A stretch of 64,000 nt of DNA from the NCBI RefSeq assembly GCF_052324685.1, contig NC_135218.1, positions 25,699,179 through 25,763,178 on the forward strand, in the 5' to 3' direction. Below the pieces are notes generated by a model, which was given only the letters and a program-made list of their open reading frames with translations, did no database searches and was not told the origin of the DNA. A program made the position numbers and the translations under genes. Numbering within the stretch: position 1 is the stretch's first letter; each line of letters starts with the position of its first letter. Positions 12,049-23,812 of this stretch are shown here, in pieces. The stretch comes from Brachyhypopomus gauderio. Lineage: Eukaryota > Chordata > Actinopteri > Gymnotiformes > Hypopomidae.

Positions 12049-15000
12049 TAGCCTAGCTAGAAAAACAAATATGATGATAAAGTGCCCATCAAGAATCACT
12101 TGCAGGCTAGTTTTGGTTCAGCTACAGTGAAGCCCTCGAAAACAACAACAATAACAAAATAATAAAATAATAAGATTCTCGGAGGAAGAGAGAGCAAGCA
12201 AATGGCCCATTACCTCTGAGGCTCGGATGAGCTCAATGGAGCTGCTGTTCCAGGGATCCTCACGGCTACTGCTGCGCTGGAGCTCCCCCTGCAGGCTCTT
12301 AGCTGCTACTTCAACCAGCCTGAAAATCAGCCACACACATACAGGGTTACGGAGCTGGACCCCAACCGGTCCTGGCCAGCATGTCGGGCGCGGTGGGTGG
12401 ACGCAGGAGGACGCACCTTGCAGCGCGCAGCTTGTAGGCCTCCACCAAACTGGCCAGGTCGTTGAGGTCGACCACGGCGGGCCGGGACGAGGCGGGCCGG
12501 GCCTGCACCCGCTGCCACGGCTCGTTCAGGTACGAGACGATACCGGCCAGCCGGTGTCCCTCCCGCGCCTGCCGGTAGCTCTTCACCAGGTACCTGGAGA
12601 GGGGGTGGGGCAAGAGGCGGAGCACAGAGACACGGCAGTCACGACAGCTGCACACGCCCAAAGGCGCCGAGATTTTAACGCGTCGTGGTGGGCCAGAGGA
12701 GCGATGCATTATGGAGATATGACAGGAGCTGAAAGGAGAGGTTCTGTGGGATGGTGGGTAGGGGAAACCGCTTCTGCTTTCGTTGAAGAGCCACGGTCAG
12801 GGAAGGCAATGTCAACTGAGCCTAGGCCAGTGAAGGTCAACAGAGCTTAGGTCAGTGAAGGTCAAGGGAGTGTTCACCTGGCCGTCTGCAGCATCATGAC
12901 GGTGTTCTCGCCCTCGTAGGTGCAGGTGGCGGTGAAGGTGACATAGATGTCAGGCAGACTGCTGCAGCGCGAGTAGCCGTGGCCTCCACACGCCATGCGA
13001 CACACCTCAATGCCCGCGTTGGCTGTCCAAGTGGAGAAGGCCTTCAGCCCTGCTGCCAGGGCGTGGAGCTGGGGATGGAGGGGAGAGGGGGAGAGAGAGA
13101 GAGAGAGAGAGAGAGAACTAGTGTGAGACAGAGAAAGTGACTTGAGGATCAAGTAGCAAGGAAAGGAGACACCGAAAGGAACAGAACCCCAACTCATAAC
13201 TCATTATTGCTGTTAGTTCTCTGGCTCTCATCGAACAGAAAAGACTGGCAGCCCTGTCATAATGTATGCACAAACATGGCCGCCTCCTTTCGCAAAATGT
13301 AAACAGAAATTTGTTTGGCCACGCCCACCCACCTCCGGCAGCTCGCTGAAGTCTCCCTGGTTGATGTCGCCGGTGATGCGGTGATACATCTCGTTCATGT
13401 ACTGGCCCACGAAGGTGAAGGCGTAGGCGGTAGCCAGCAAGGGGAAGAGCTTGTACTGCTGGGCCTGGTAGTCCAAGATCTGTGGCTCGGGCTCCCTATG
13501 AGGGGCGGGGCAGGGAAGGCACATGTACTTAGAGTTCTAGACCAGACAAGTTGAGAACAGAAAGTTGGAATTTGGAAGTGGAGGCTGACTGTGCGCGTGT
13601 GTGAGCGCTCTCACCCTGGCCGTAGTTCGGACTGGTGCCGCACCACGCTGTAGCGGATGGCAATGGTGCAGGCCTTGGACAGAGCTCTGGCCGACTCGCC
13701 CACAATCATAGATCGGATGAACACCATTGTGCCGTAGGTCAGTTTATCACTGGGGGGCTTCAGATACGTCCCGTCAGGCTCCACCTAAACACACCCACAC
13801 ACATTAAAAATGCAAATGTGTGGGGTAATAATGTTACTTCTATACCCAACACCCATCCCTTAACCTCACCAACCAAAAGGGAGATCTTACAAACATCTTC
13901 AATAAAAGGCATTTTTGAAAAGGAGAAGATTCCTCATTCTTCCATGGATCGCCACCTTGTCGTGGTGGAAGGGTTTGTGTGCCTAAATCATCCTAGGAGC
14001 TAGGTTGTCAGGGGCAATGCCCCTGGTAGGGTCTCCCAAGGCAAATTGGTCCTAGGTGATGGGCCAGACAAAGAGTGATCTAAAAACCCTGTGGAACTCA
14101 ACTATCAAGACCCAGTTACCCTTGAATGGATCAGGGTTATCGGGGCCTCACCCTGGAGTTAGGCCTGGGGGAGGGGCTCCTTGGCGAGCGCCTGGTGGCT
14201 GGGTTTCTACTCATGGGACCCGGCCGGGCACAGCCCAAAGGAGATACATGGGTTTACTCTCCCATGGGCCCACCACCTGTGGGAGAGGTAGTACTAGGGG
14301 TCCAGTGCATTGTGGATTGGGCGGTGGCCGAAGGCGGGGGCCTTGGCGTACAGATCCTTGGTTACTGATGCTGGCTCTTGGGACATGGAATGTAACCTCT
14401 CTGGTTGGGAAGGAGCCTGAGCTTGTGTGTGAGGCTGAGAGATACCACCTAGATATAGTTGGGCTCACCTCGACACGAGAGAGGCTAGACTTTATTCTTT
14501 TCTGGAGTTGCCCAGGGTAAAAGGCAGAGGGTTGGCGTGGATTTCCTGGCTTGCGGCCTGTGTGTTGGGGTTTTCCCCGGTAGACAAGTGGGTTGCTTCC
14601 CTGCGCCTTCAGGTTGGGGAACGAGCTCTGACTGTTGTTTGTGCTTATGCACCAAATGGCAGTTCAGAGTACCCAGCCTTCTTGGAGTCCTTGGAGGGGA
14701 TACTGGGAGGTGCCCCTTCTGGAGATCCCATTGTTCTGCTGGGGGACTTCAATGCTCACGTGGGCAACGACAGCAAGACATGGAGGTGCATGATTTGGAG
14801 GAATGGCCTCTCCGATCTGAACCAGAGTGGTGTTTTGTTATTGGGACTTCTGTGCTCGTCACAGTCTGTCCATAACGAACAACATGTTCAAGCACAGAGG
14901 TGTCCATAAGTGCACATGGCACCAGGACACCTTAGGTCGCAGCTCAATGATCGATTTTGTAATCGTGTCGTCGCACTTGCGACCGTGTGTCTTGGACACT

Positions 15001-18000
15001 CAGGTGAAGAGAGGAGCAGAGTTGTCAACTGATCACCACCTAGTGATGAGTTGGATCAGGTGGCGGGCGAGGATGACCGGCAGACCTGGCAGACCCAAAT
15101 GTATCGTGAGGGAGGCCGGAGACATTGAGTCCGAATGGGCCTTGTTCCGTGCCTCCATTGTCAATGCGGCGGACTGGAGCTGTGGTCACAAGGTTGTCGG
15201 TGCCCGTCGTGGTGGCAATCCTCAAACCCGATGGTGGACACCTTGGGTAAGGGAGGCCGTCATGCTGAAGAAAGAGTCTTATTGGGTCTGGTTGACTCGT
15301 GGGACTCCGGAGGCAGAAGACAGGTATAGGAGGGCTTTGATCGTTGCGGAGGCGAAAACATGGGTGTGGGAAGAGTTCGGTGAGACCATGGAAAGTGACT
15401 TTCAACTGGCTCTGAAAAGATTCTAGCAAACCACCAGGCAACTCAGGAGGGGAAGCAGTTCCCGACCAATACTGTATACAGTGGGGCTGGGGATCTGCTG
15501 ACCTCAACTGGGGATGTCATTAGGCAGTGGAAGGAATACTTCGAGGATCTTCTCAATCCCACAATCACGTCTTCCATAGAGGAAGCAGAGCTGGGGGAAT
15601 TGGACAGGGGTTTGCCCAACACTCAGGCTGAGGTGACCAGGGTAGTTGTGAAACTCCTTGGCGTCAAGGCTCCGGGGGTGGATGAGATCCGCCCTGAGTT
15701 CCTTAAGGCTTTGGATGTTGTGGGACTGTCCTGGCTGACACGTCTTTGTAACATCGTGTGTACATCGGGGGCAGTGCCTCTGGACTGGCAAACTGGGGTG
15801 GAGGTTCCCCTTTTTAAGAAGAGGGACCAGAGGGTGTGCTCCAACTATCGGGGAATCGCACTCCTCAACCTCCCCGGTAAGGTCTATGCAGGGGTTCTGG
15901 AGAAGAGAGTCCTGTCGATAGTCGAATTTCAGTTACAAGAGGAACAATGTGACCAGTTTTTGACCCTTGCAAGGGACTGGTTCCCGGTGGGAGTTGGACT
16001 TTGCCAAGACTGCCATGTCACCGATTCTGTTCATAACTTTTATGGACAGAATTTCTCGGCATACCCAAGTGGCGAAGGCCATTCAGTTTGGTGGCCTCAG
16101 GATTCTGCATCTCCTGTTGGCATCATCGGGCCAGGACCTACAGCTCTCGCTGCATCAGTTTGCAGCAGAGTGCGAGGCGGCCAGGATGAAAAACAGCACC
16201 TCTAAAACTGAGAGCATGGTACTCAGTTGGACAAGAGTGGAGTGCCCTCTCTGGGTCGGGAATGAGACCTTGCCTCAAGTGGAGGAGTTCAAGTATCTCG
16301 GGTTCTTGTTCACAAGTGAGGGAAGGATGGAACGAGAGATTGACAGGCAGATCAGTGCTGCGGCTGCAGTATTGCGGACGCTGTACCGGACCGTTGTGGT
16401 GAAGGGAGCGCTGAGCCAAAAGGCAAAGCTCTCGATTTACTGGTCAATCTACGTTCCGACTCTTACCTATTGTCACAAGCTCTGGGTAGTGACTGAAAGA
16501 ATGAGATCACAAATACAAGCGGTCGAAATAAGTTTTCTCCGCAGGGTGTCTGGGCTCTCCCTTAGAGATAAGGTACAGAGTAGAGTCGCTGCTCCTCCAC
16601 GTAGAGAGGAGCCAGCTGAAGTGGTTTGGGCATATGGTCCAGATGCCACCTAGGGAGGCGCTCCAGGCATGTCCAACTGGGAGGAGACCCAGGGGAAGAC
16701 CCAGGACACGCTGGAGAGATTATATCTCTCGACTGTCCTGTGAACGCCTCGGTATCCTCCCAGAGGAGCTAGAAGAGGTGGCTGGGGGGAGGGAAAACTG
16801 GGCCTCTTTGCTTAGGCTACTGCCCCCGCAACCCGAGCCCGGATAAAGCGGATGACAATGGATGGAAGATTCCTCATGACCAGCCAGATGCCCTCACATG
16901 TGGCCCCTCCCCCTGGGCGTGGCTAGTGCTGCTCACCTTGGAATACTTCATCAGCATGTTCTCGCGAGGGATACGAACGTTTTCCAGCTTCAGGAAGCCG
17001 TTGTCCACCTCGTCGAAGCCAAACTTGGGGCCGATGTCACCAACAACCACGCCTGCAATAACCCGTGGAGCCACCAAATCACCAAGGGACCACACACACA
17101 CACACACACACCATACACGCCGACTGGACACCAACCCCACACTTCTCCATGTGTTTGAGGATGCAGCATTTTACTGAGCATCTGGACTTTAATAGCTGTC
17201 TGCTGCCCATAATAAATGGAAGACTGCAACCTTAACTCAACAATATGCAACACACAATTACAGACACAGACACATACCTGGCAGAGGTTGGTGTGTTTTC
17301 ATGCATCGTATGGGAACGATAAAGCCGTGGAGGCCATGACACTGGCCCCGTGTGTAGAGCTGAGCCAACACGATGGCATGATTGGAGGTTTTACCCACTA
17401 GACACACACACACACACACACATTTTCATTTCAAATTTTCAGCATTTGAAATGTCAAGAGCAACTTGTGTATATCTCACCCTGACGGTGAGTTAACTGTG
17501 TTTGCAGACATCATTTTTGTTGTGAAGGTAAAGGAAGCACACTCACATCCTCCTGCCCACCATTTGATGGATGTCACCGTTGGGCTGTTAAGGACAAACT
17601 CCTGAGTGGACGGGTCATAGGTCGCTGTTGTCTCGAGCCTGCGGAGGTGTGTTCCTGAAGAACAGGTGTACACACACACACACGCACGCACAATCAAGAC
17701 ACCAAAGCGCACAAACATGACCACGGAAGGACTGTGGGTATGACATAGTACTGACCATGATAACATTGTTTAGTCACCAAATAACATCATTTGGTCATAC
17801 AGATCTATTTTTTTATTTTAGATCTATTTTAGAGAGGAACAGAGAAAGGCAGAGAAGGAGACAGAAAGACAGAGAGAGAGAGAGACAGAGTGAGTGTGTA
17901 TTTTTAGAGTCTACTGAACAACGAAATATCTTTAGCCTGTTGCGGTCCAAAATATTTAATTTCACATGAAAACAAAGTTTGTAAAAAAAAAACAAACAAA

Positions 18001-21000
18001 CATAGATTGTAATTGGTGCAGTAGGTGTTTGACAGCCTTAATAAAAACTGTATACACTGTGGCACTCTGGGAGATGAGTCAGCATGAATAGGTCAGGACA
18101 GTTCTCCTAACTGTGCAGGAAAGTCCTCTTAGACTCTCAACGCTCTACTGAACCTGGAGACAAATATCCAGAATGCCCCGAGAGAAGTTTCTAAAGGGGA
18201 TGCGTGCTGAGCCTCCAGACAATGGATGGGGGGGGGGGGGGGGGGGGGGGGGGTTTGGGCGGTGTTGCACTGCATGCTGGGAAGACAGAGGGCTGCTTTA
18301 TTTCTCCCAAATAGAGGAAGACAAAGAGGAAGGAAATTTTAGAGGAAAGTAACCAGCCCAGCATTTAAACCAGAAGAGTTAAGCAGTAATAATAAAATTG
18401 TATTTTATGCTACCTGCCATGCTGGTGTGTTAACCACCAGCATGGCAGGTAGCATAAAAAATCAGTAGTAGATGGCAGTTGTTAAGAGACGTTTTAAAAT
18501 GTAGTGTGTTAAAATGTAGTGCTTTTTGCACCCTTGCAGTAAACAAGACTAGACATTGCCACGTTGTTTACCGTGACCGAGCTCGGTCTGTGCGTAGGTC
18601 CCGATGATCTCCAGGTTCCAGGCGGGTGTGAAGAAGGTGTCGAGCTGCGTAGGTGAGGCCTGGTTCAGCAGTGTGGGCAGGAACATCCCCAGGTGCAGGT
18701 CCAGAGGCTGGGATCGGCCACGGTGAACGCAGCTGGGGTCAGGGGTCGAGGGGGAAGGGTCAAGCGTGACGGAGGCCAGATTGGGAAAAGGAGGCATGGG
18801 TGGAAAGGAAGTTGTGACAGAGTTGAGGGAAGAGCAGAAAGGAAGTGTGTTCGTGTACAAGAATGGGAGATATGAGGGCGAATTAAAGGAGGTCAAGGCA
18901 AAAGAGAAAAACAAAAAAATACAAGGGGAAGAATGAAAAGCAGAAAAGACATGCGACATGAATTGGAAGATTGGAAGAAAGGGATAAATGAGAAAGACAA
19001 AAAGAAACAAGAGGCTAGATGCCGATTACTTTTTCCAGCAACAGAACTGAACAATTAGTGATTCTGTTCAACTCAAACAAGCCTTGTGAAATATTAGCAG
19101 TGTTACTGATATTACACGGCAAAATGCAGTGAAGGTGGATACGACGTCTGATTCCAAAAGCCAGAATAACACCGTATTCATGTGTGCATGAGTCCTGAAT
19201 TAAAGACAAATTATTAAATTACTAAAAACCGATTAAAGAAAGCAAAGGACATAAAACACGCTACTCTATTTAGTGCACAGTGCTGGGAGAGGGAGGAATG
19301 AAATTAAATTTACAGAGTCACCATTAACCACTGGGACAGAAAGCCATTTGGAACATGGATTACACTTATTTCTGATATTTTTCAGGGCGGATTAAATGTA
19401 ACTGCACGTTAATATTCAACATGCACACAAGTGTCAAGATCAGGCGTGTGGGACAGGAAGGTGTGATGAGAGAGAGGCGGCAGGGGGCAGGGGGCAGTTC
19501 CAGATTTTCATTTGCCTCCTTCTCTCAAAGTTTCAGTTATTTCAGTTTCTGCCTACACTCTGATTCAAATGGATGACTGGAACATTCAGTGTGAACCACA
19601 GAACTTGACTCGGAAAGTTCCAGTGACTTAAAATGACAACCACAGGCAGCCGTCAAACACCCATACAAGCCACATAAAAAACGACAAAAAAAAAAAAAAA
19701 AAAAAAACTCTTTACTTTGGACCGCGATTAGCTAAAGAACTACATATCCCATGATTCCCTGCATAAGGAGGACTGACCGTGACCCAGTTCGGTCTGGGCG
19801 TAGGTGCCGAACACCTCTAAGGTGTCGGTCAGGGGCAGCCACTTGTCGCACTGCTCTGGGCTGCACTGGCTGTTCAGAGTCGGTACGAACATGGCGAAGT
19901 GGAGACCCAGGGCCTCATGGTTGTTCTTTTTCACGATGCTGCAGGAATGGACACACACCTTAGAGGCGCAGCACGCACGGGCTGCTTCAGTCTCGCTATT
20001 CTTCCTCTCATTGTGCACCTCCCGACAAACGTGCTACTGCCCACAGCCCCACAGTAAGAGCTGGACAGAAGAAAAGCTGAACCTACAGGCCAACATCTTC
20101 TGCACTGTTTGAAAAACAACGCTATGTGCTTTTTAGAATTCAGTTAAATGACTGGCCTTTTTTTTTTTTTGCTTTTTAAATTACATTTCATAGATAAAGA
20201 CTGAAAGTTCCTCTCCAAGTTATTCAACAGACATAATACCCCATTCGTTTCATCTTTAACCCCGTTTTCGAACACCCAGGTTATGTTAAATCCCAAAGGT
20301 CTGGGAATGAATAAACAAACACCCCCCGTAAATGTTCAGAAAATGTACACTGCAGCACTTTCTGTGGTGTCATATCACAGAAGACATAAAAATGTCGAAG
20401 AGGAGGAGGGATAACTGTGAATAAAGGTGACAGCCATAAACGTCTAATGTAAGCACAACCTTTACTCGGGTTATTCTGGATTACTCTGAAACATGTACAC
20501 ATGCTCTAATTCACTTCTAGCATGGACCAGAAGTTTGCCTGATCTCTGCACTGGCACAAAGTTAATAAAGCCAAACATTTGTTCAGCGCAAACATTTACT
20601 GCAGTGTTTAGAACAGACTCAGGGTCACTACTGAAACTCAGTCACACCAAAGGAGACAGACCCCAATATCTGAGTTATCACAATGCAAGAATACTCTGAC
20701 TTTGCTCAGAAGATCTGGTGGAAGAGAACGTTCTGTACTCAAATTCACAAGGCATATCATAAATAATGTAAAAAGGGAATATAGTGGCATAAAATGGAAT
20801 AATGAACACCATTATGCATGTACACATTCACTAAGGTGGTGTGGTGAAAAGTACAATAACCAAAAAAAAAAACAAAACTGCATGTAGACAAACAAAAAAG
20901 CTTGGAGTACTGTATGGAGCAAATAGGTTGCGTTCAGACAGGACATAGTGATGGGTACCACTTATAGTAGTATATCTCCTCAGGGTCAGAGATCCCATAA

Positions 21001-21767
21001 TCTCTCAGCTTCGTGAACATAAGCGCGCTCTTCTTCAAAGCCGCATCGTAGCGTTCGCTGCGGGACAGGAAGTTCAGGTCTTCGTGCTGGAAGTCAGGGT
21101 CGTTAATCACCAGCGCCTCTGCGTTACAGTGGGAGACGCACATTTCAGGGTCACATGTGCAGGTGGGAAAAAATACTATACAAAAGTGCAGATGTGTTAT
21201 TTTGGATAAATGACATGGGGCACAGCTCGTTTGAAAAGAGAACAGAAGCATTTAACCAAAATAAGACACCTGGAATTTCCTGGAAAACGAATATCAGGTG
21301 TTTTCAACTGAGACGTTTTACTTCTGGCTTATGGACTTCGAGTCATATCGGTACACTGGTTAATATTGTGCAGTAACTACATTAACCGAACATTCAGTAT
21401 TTCTCCGTTTCATTTTACTTGTTGCCCTACGACTGCAAATGAAAGACACATTTCTTATCCAACAGCACAAATCTAACAGCTTGAGCAGGTATTAAACCAG
21501 GTATCAAAGACAGGTTTTGTAACAAGTCTACAATATCATATCAATATAAACACTGTGGGAAATATATAAAGTTTTAGTTAATTTATATATATATATTATA
21601 TATATCTAATATGAATGCAATCATAAGAAGTTGAAGAGCATTCAGAAGAAGACCAGACCTATTTCTCTCCTCCTTCGGGTCTTCTCTGCATCTCCGTCTA
21701 ATATATTGGTTAGAACCTCCGAGTTGAATGTGGCATTTTCCCGTTCTTGACGAATATCAGGATTCAT
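11224..21767 (-). CDS. acox1: acox1, peroxisomal acyl-CoA oxidase 1 (complete)
   Basis: FAD enzyme of peroxisomal beta-oxidation that converts straight-chain acyl-CoA to trans-2-enoyl-CoA, passing electrons to O2 to give H2O2. Minus-strand exons: 21659-21767 (ATG at 21767), 20959-21118, one of two exons 3 (19778-19938 or 18572-18732), 17547-17654, 17278-17397, 16937-17052, 13615-13784, 13333-13495, 12878-13068, 12417-12593, 12214-12319, 11867-12010, 11482-11688, 11224-11274. With either exon 3 the CDS is 1983 nt, 660 residues, the human length. Seen: [10 protein letters not shown] in the FAD/substrate region; [31 protein letters not shown] with Glu at position 421, which equals the catalytic glutamate of the rat enzyme; and a C-terminal SKL peroxisomal signal (PTS1). 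All junctions are GT-AG and in phase. A Rex-type LINE sits in intron 6 without touching an exon. Confidence 0.97.
13938..16864 (+). mobile_element. RTE/Rex3-type LINE, full-length ends, defective
   Basis: About 2.9 kb inserted in acox1 intron 6 and flanked by a perfect 13-bp target duplication, GAAGATTCCTCAT (13925-13937 and 16865-16877). The 5' untranslated start is present. The 3' end runs into ATGGATGG, like the GATG tail of Rex3. Fragments of the endonuclease ([28 protein letters not shown]) and reverse transcriptase ([25 protein letters not shown]) are spread over several frames. The central reverse-transcriptase part is deleted near 15955, and the expected FADD catalytic box is missing (LHLLLASS remains where LLFADDVVLLASS would be expected). 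It is therefore a dead copy. Confidence 0.85.
18228..18253. repeat. poly(G) run
   Basis: A run of about 26 consecutive G residues in the acox1 intron between exon 3a and exon 4. Its length is probably unstable and hard to sequence. Confidence 0.9.
18403..18459. repeat. perfect 25-bp inverted repeat (hairpin)
   Basis: Arms 18403-18427 and 18435-18459 are exact reverse complements, separated by a 7-nt spacer. It lies in the acox1 intron 112 nt downstream, in transcript direction, of the donor of alternative exon 3a. In RNA it would form a stable stem on either strand. Confidence 0.9.
18572..18732 (-). CDS. acox1: acox1 alternative exon 3, gene-proximal copy (exon 3a)
   Basis: 161-nt exon encoding 53 residues with [36 protein letters not shown] and a last single G. 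It has the same length and phase as the exon at 19778-19938, and both end in TYAQTELGH. Splicing one or the other gives two 660-residue isoforms. Including both would add 161 nt and shift the frame. ACOX1 genes of mammals have two mutually exclusive exons 3, so this arrangement is conserved. A perfect hairpin lies 112 nt downstream of its donor. Confidence 0.93.
19778..19938 (-). CDS. acox1: acox1 alternative exon 3, upstream copy (exon 3b)
   Basis: 161-nt exon encoding [19 protein letters not shown] and later [11 protein letters not shown], with a CAG acceptor and a GTCAGT donor. It starts with a single base completing the split codon and ends with a single G, exactly like exon 3a. The two copies agree best at TYAQTELGH and differ in the acyl-chain-facing part. 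This fits isoforms with different chain-length preference, as known in mammals; the preference here is inference. Confidence 0.93.
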
Positions 21768-22186
21768 CGTTGGAAGTTTCTGTCCACCTCGTCAGGACGA
21801 CGTTGTAATGAAATCCTGTTTCAGGATGAATGTTTTATGTAACGCTTCAACTCCGGCCTAGTGGCTGTCCCCCACTTCCGCAATCGGACTAAACCACGTG
21901 ACCATACACCAGCCAATCAGAATCCAGAGAAAAGCATGCGGGAAATAAAGCGCGCTGATGTTTTTATATATATATGATCGACTGGCCTGTTGTGGTGGTG
22001 TCTTAGTTTTATTATAGTCCTTTATAGAACATAGTTGTAAGATTATTTTAGCACTTCGTTCCCAAAAGACCTCAAAAGCCAAATATTATGGAAAACGAAA
22101 GACCCAAGAGTACAGTGGATGAGTTAGTCTGATAACCGAGTCTGATCTAGGCGTGTCTACACTCGCAGTATACCGAGTTAACGGCC
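21768..22186. promoter_or_regulatory. bidirectional acox1/ten1 promoter region
   Basis: 419 bp separate the divergent start codons of acox1 (minus, 21767) and ten1 (plus, 22187). A CCAAT box lies at 21913-21917. No clear TATA box was seen at either end. A shared promoter is inferred from the spacing alone; transcription starts were not located. Confidence 0.6.
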
Positions 22187-23092
22187 ATGCTGCCCGCACC
22201 TGCACCGTTTCACCTCCCGTGGGAAATTCAAACGGATGCGGTAAAAGACGGAGCTTCACTGCGGACGTTCGGCAGGTAAATTACAGCGAGTCACTAGTTA
22301 AATGTCTAATATGTCTTATCCAGACAGCTGTGCTAGTGTGATGCTGAAATCTTAGGATGGCTTACTGAAGTTAACTAACTGTCCTACACGGGTTAGTACA
22401 GACATGTAGGGTGAATAATTCAGGACATCTACAGGGTCCTGCAGAGTTTAGACCTGGTCGCTACTCCTCTACCTGCCGCAGCCTATTGTGAAGCTATTAA
22501 ATATAATGAAGATTAACAGAAGATTTACCGACGCACACTGAAGTGATCCTAACTGTCTCCTGTCCTCTCCCCAACCTCTCAGACTCACAGGTTACTTGCC
22601 CGGAGAGTCCATGGCCGTCCTGACGTGTGTCCGCGCCTCTGTCCAACACCAGGTGTCCGTGCGGACAACATCCGTAGAGCCTTTTCATCCCATCACAGGG
22701 GCCCAATACACTGTGCTGGGAGAGATAGAGAAGACCGATGGTAACGCTCATCACCATCACAAAACCCTACGTGTGTGTTGCTGTTATACAGGAATATACG
22801 TTACACACGCAAAAGACGTCCAGCTCCTATAGGTTCAGGTTTAACTAAGCCTATATTGTTAATTCAGTCATTAACTGAATTCTTTTCTATGAAGTCCTGT
22901 TCATTATATCTTGTTTAATTGAGACTTTTCTTGCCTTAGATGTTCTTGCTGTTGTCTTCAACAGATGGTGAAACTATACTGCATGCTCGCGTTTTGAACT
23001 GCGTGGACGGAGTGGATGTAGCATTGCTACAGAAGGCCATAGAGGAACAGAGGAACTTTTTTAAGGAGAGAGATGATGTGGGAACCGAGTAG
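22187..23092 (+). CDS. ten1: ten1, CST complex subunit TEN1 (complete)
   Basis: TEN1 is the small OB-fold subunit of the CTC1-STN1-TEN1 complex, which binds single-stranded DNA, ends telomerase action and guides C-strand fill-in. Exons 22187-22275, 22583-22740 and 22965-23092 join in phase (375 nt, 124 residues; human 123). Recognisable parts are FHLPWEI near the N-terminus, SLRTFGRL across the first junction, HQVSVRTTSVEPFHPITGAQ, YTVLGEIEK, and a C-terminal helix with ALLQKAIEEQRNFFKERDD. An AATAAA signal is at 23367-23372. It lies head-to-head with acox1 and tail-to-tail with evpl, as in human apart from the absence of CDK3. Confidence 0.95.
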
Positions 23093-23812
23093 AACTGCAT
23101 TACAAACGCCCACATTACTTGGATGCATGCAGTGCGGTTTGGAAACTGACATTTTCTCTCCAACAAATAATAATTGGAGAGTTGTGATGGGAGAATTGCA
23201 ATACAAATGTACTGTACAGTGTTGGAGAATTTTCTTCTCTGGACCCAGACGGGCCCCAACACCACCCCGATGAACCGACTGGTTTTTGACTGAGTGGTCC
23301 AAGCAAAGTCTTGACAACAAAAGTTCTTTTAAAATGATTTATATAGAATATAAATGATTGCAATATAATAAAAGTATACGTGGTACAAACTCTTCAGTGC
23401 ACTGGTGCTAGTTTGCCTAGGAATCTACCTAACCCAAGTGGATCTCAGCAGTGTCCAAGCGAAAAGCCTGCCGTGCTGGGCGATGTCCTTTCTTTCATAC
23501 TCCCTGTCCATGAGTTTCGATTTGTTAAGTTTCGATAACTCCCCAATCCTGGCTGCTCTCCATGGAAATTCACCTGCTCCTCTTCTCCCAGCCTGTGTGC
23601 CTGGTTATCTAAAAACTGCTTGCTACACATCCTGCACTGAATAGGCCCCTTCTGTTCTCCTCAAGGCCACTGAGGCCTCCTTACTCCTGCTTTCCCACAG
23701 TCTCACTGAAAAACACTAAATTGACACATCAAGTTATTAGCCTTTAATTTTCTTTTTTCCAACAACAGTATATAGTTATGTCAAATAAAAAAGGCACAGG
23801 AAATGTACTATG
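23093..23812 (+). other. ten1 3'UTR and intergenic spacer
   Basis: The first 280 bp are probably ten1 3'UTR, ending near the AATAAA at 23367. The rest shows no coding feature and leads to the TA target site of the outer Tc1-like element. Confidence 0.5.

Noticed and set aside
14126-16846. Several plus-strand ORFs of 80-228 residues
   Set aside because: All are frameshifted pieces of one Rex-type LINE and not separate genes.
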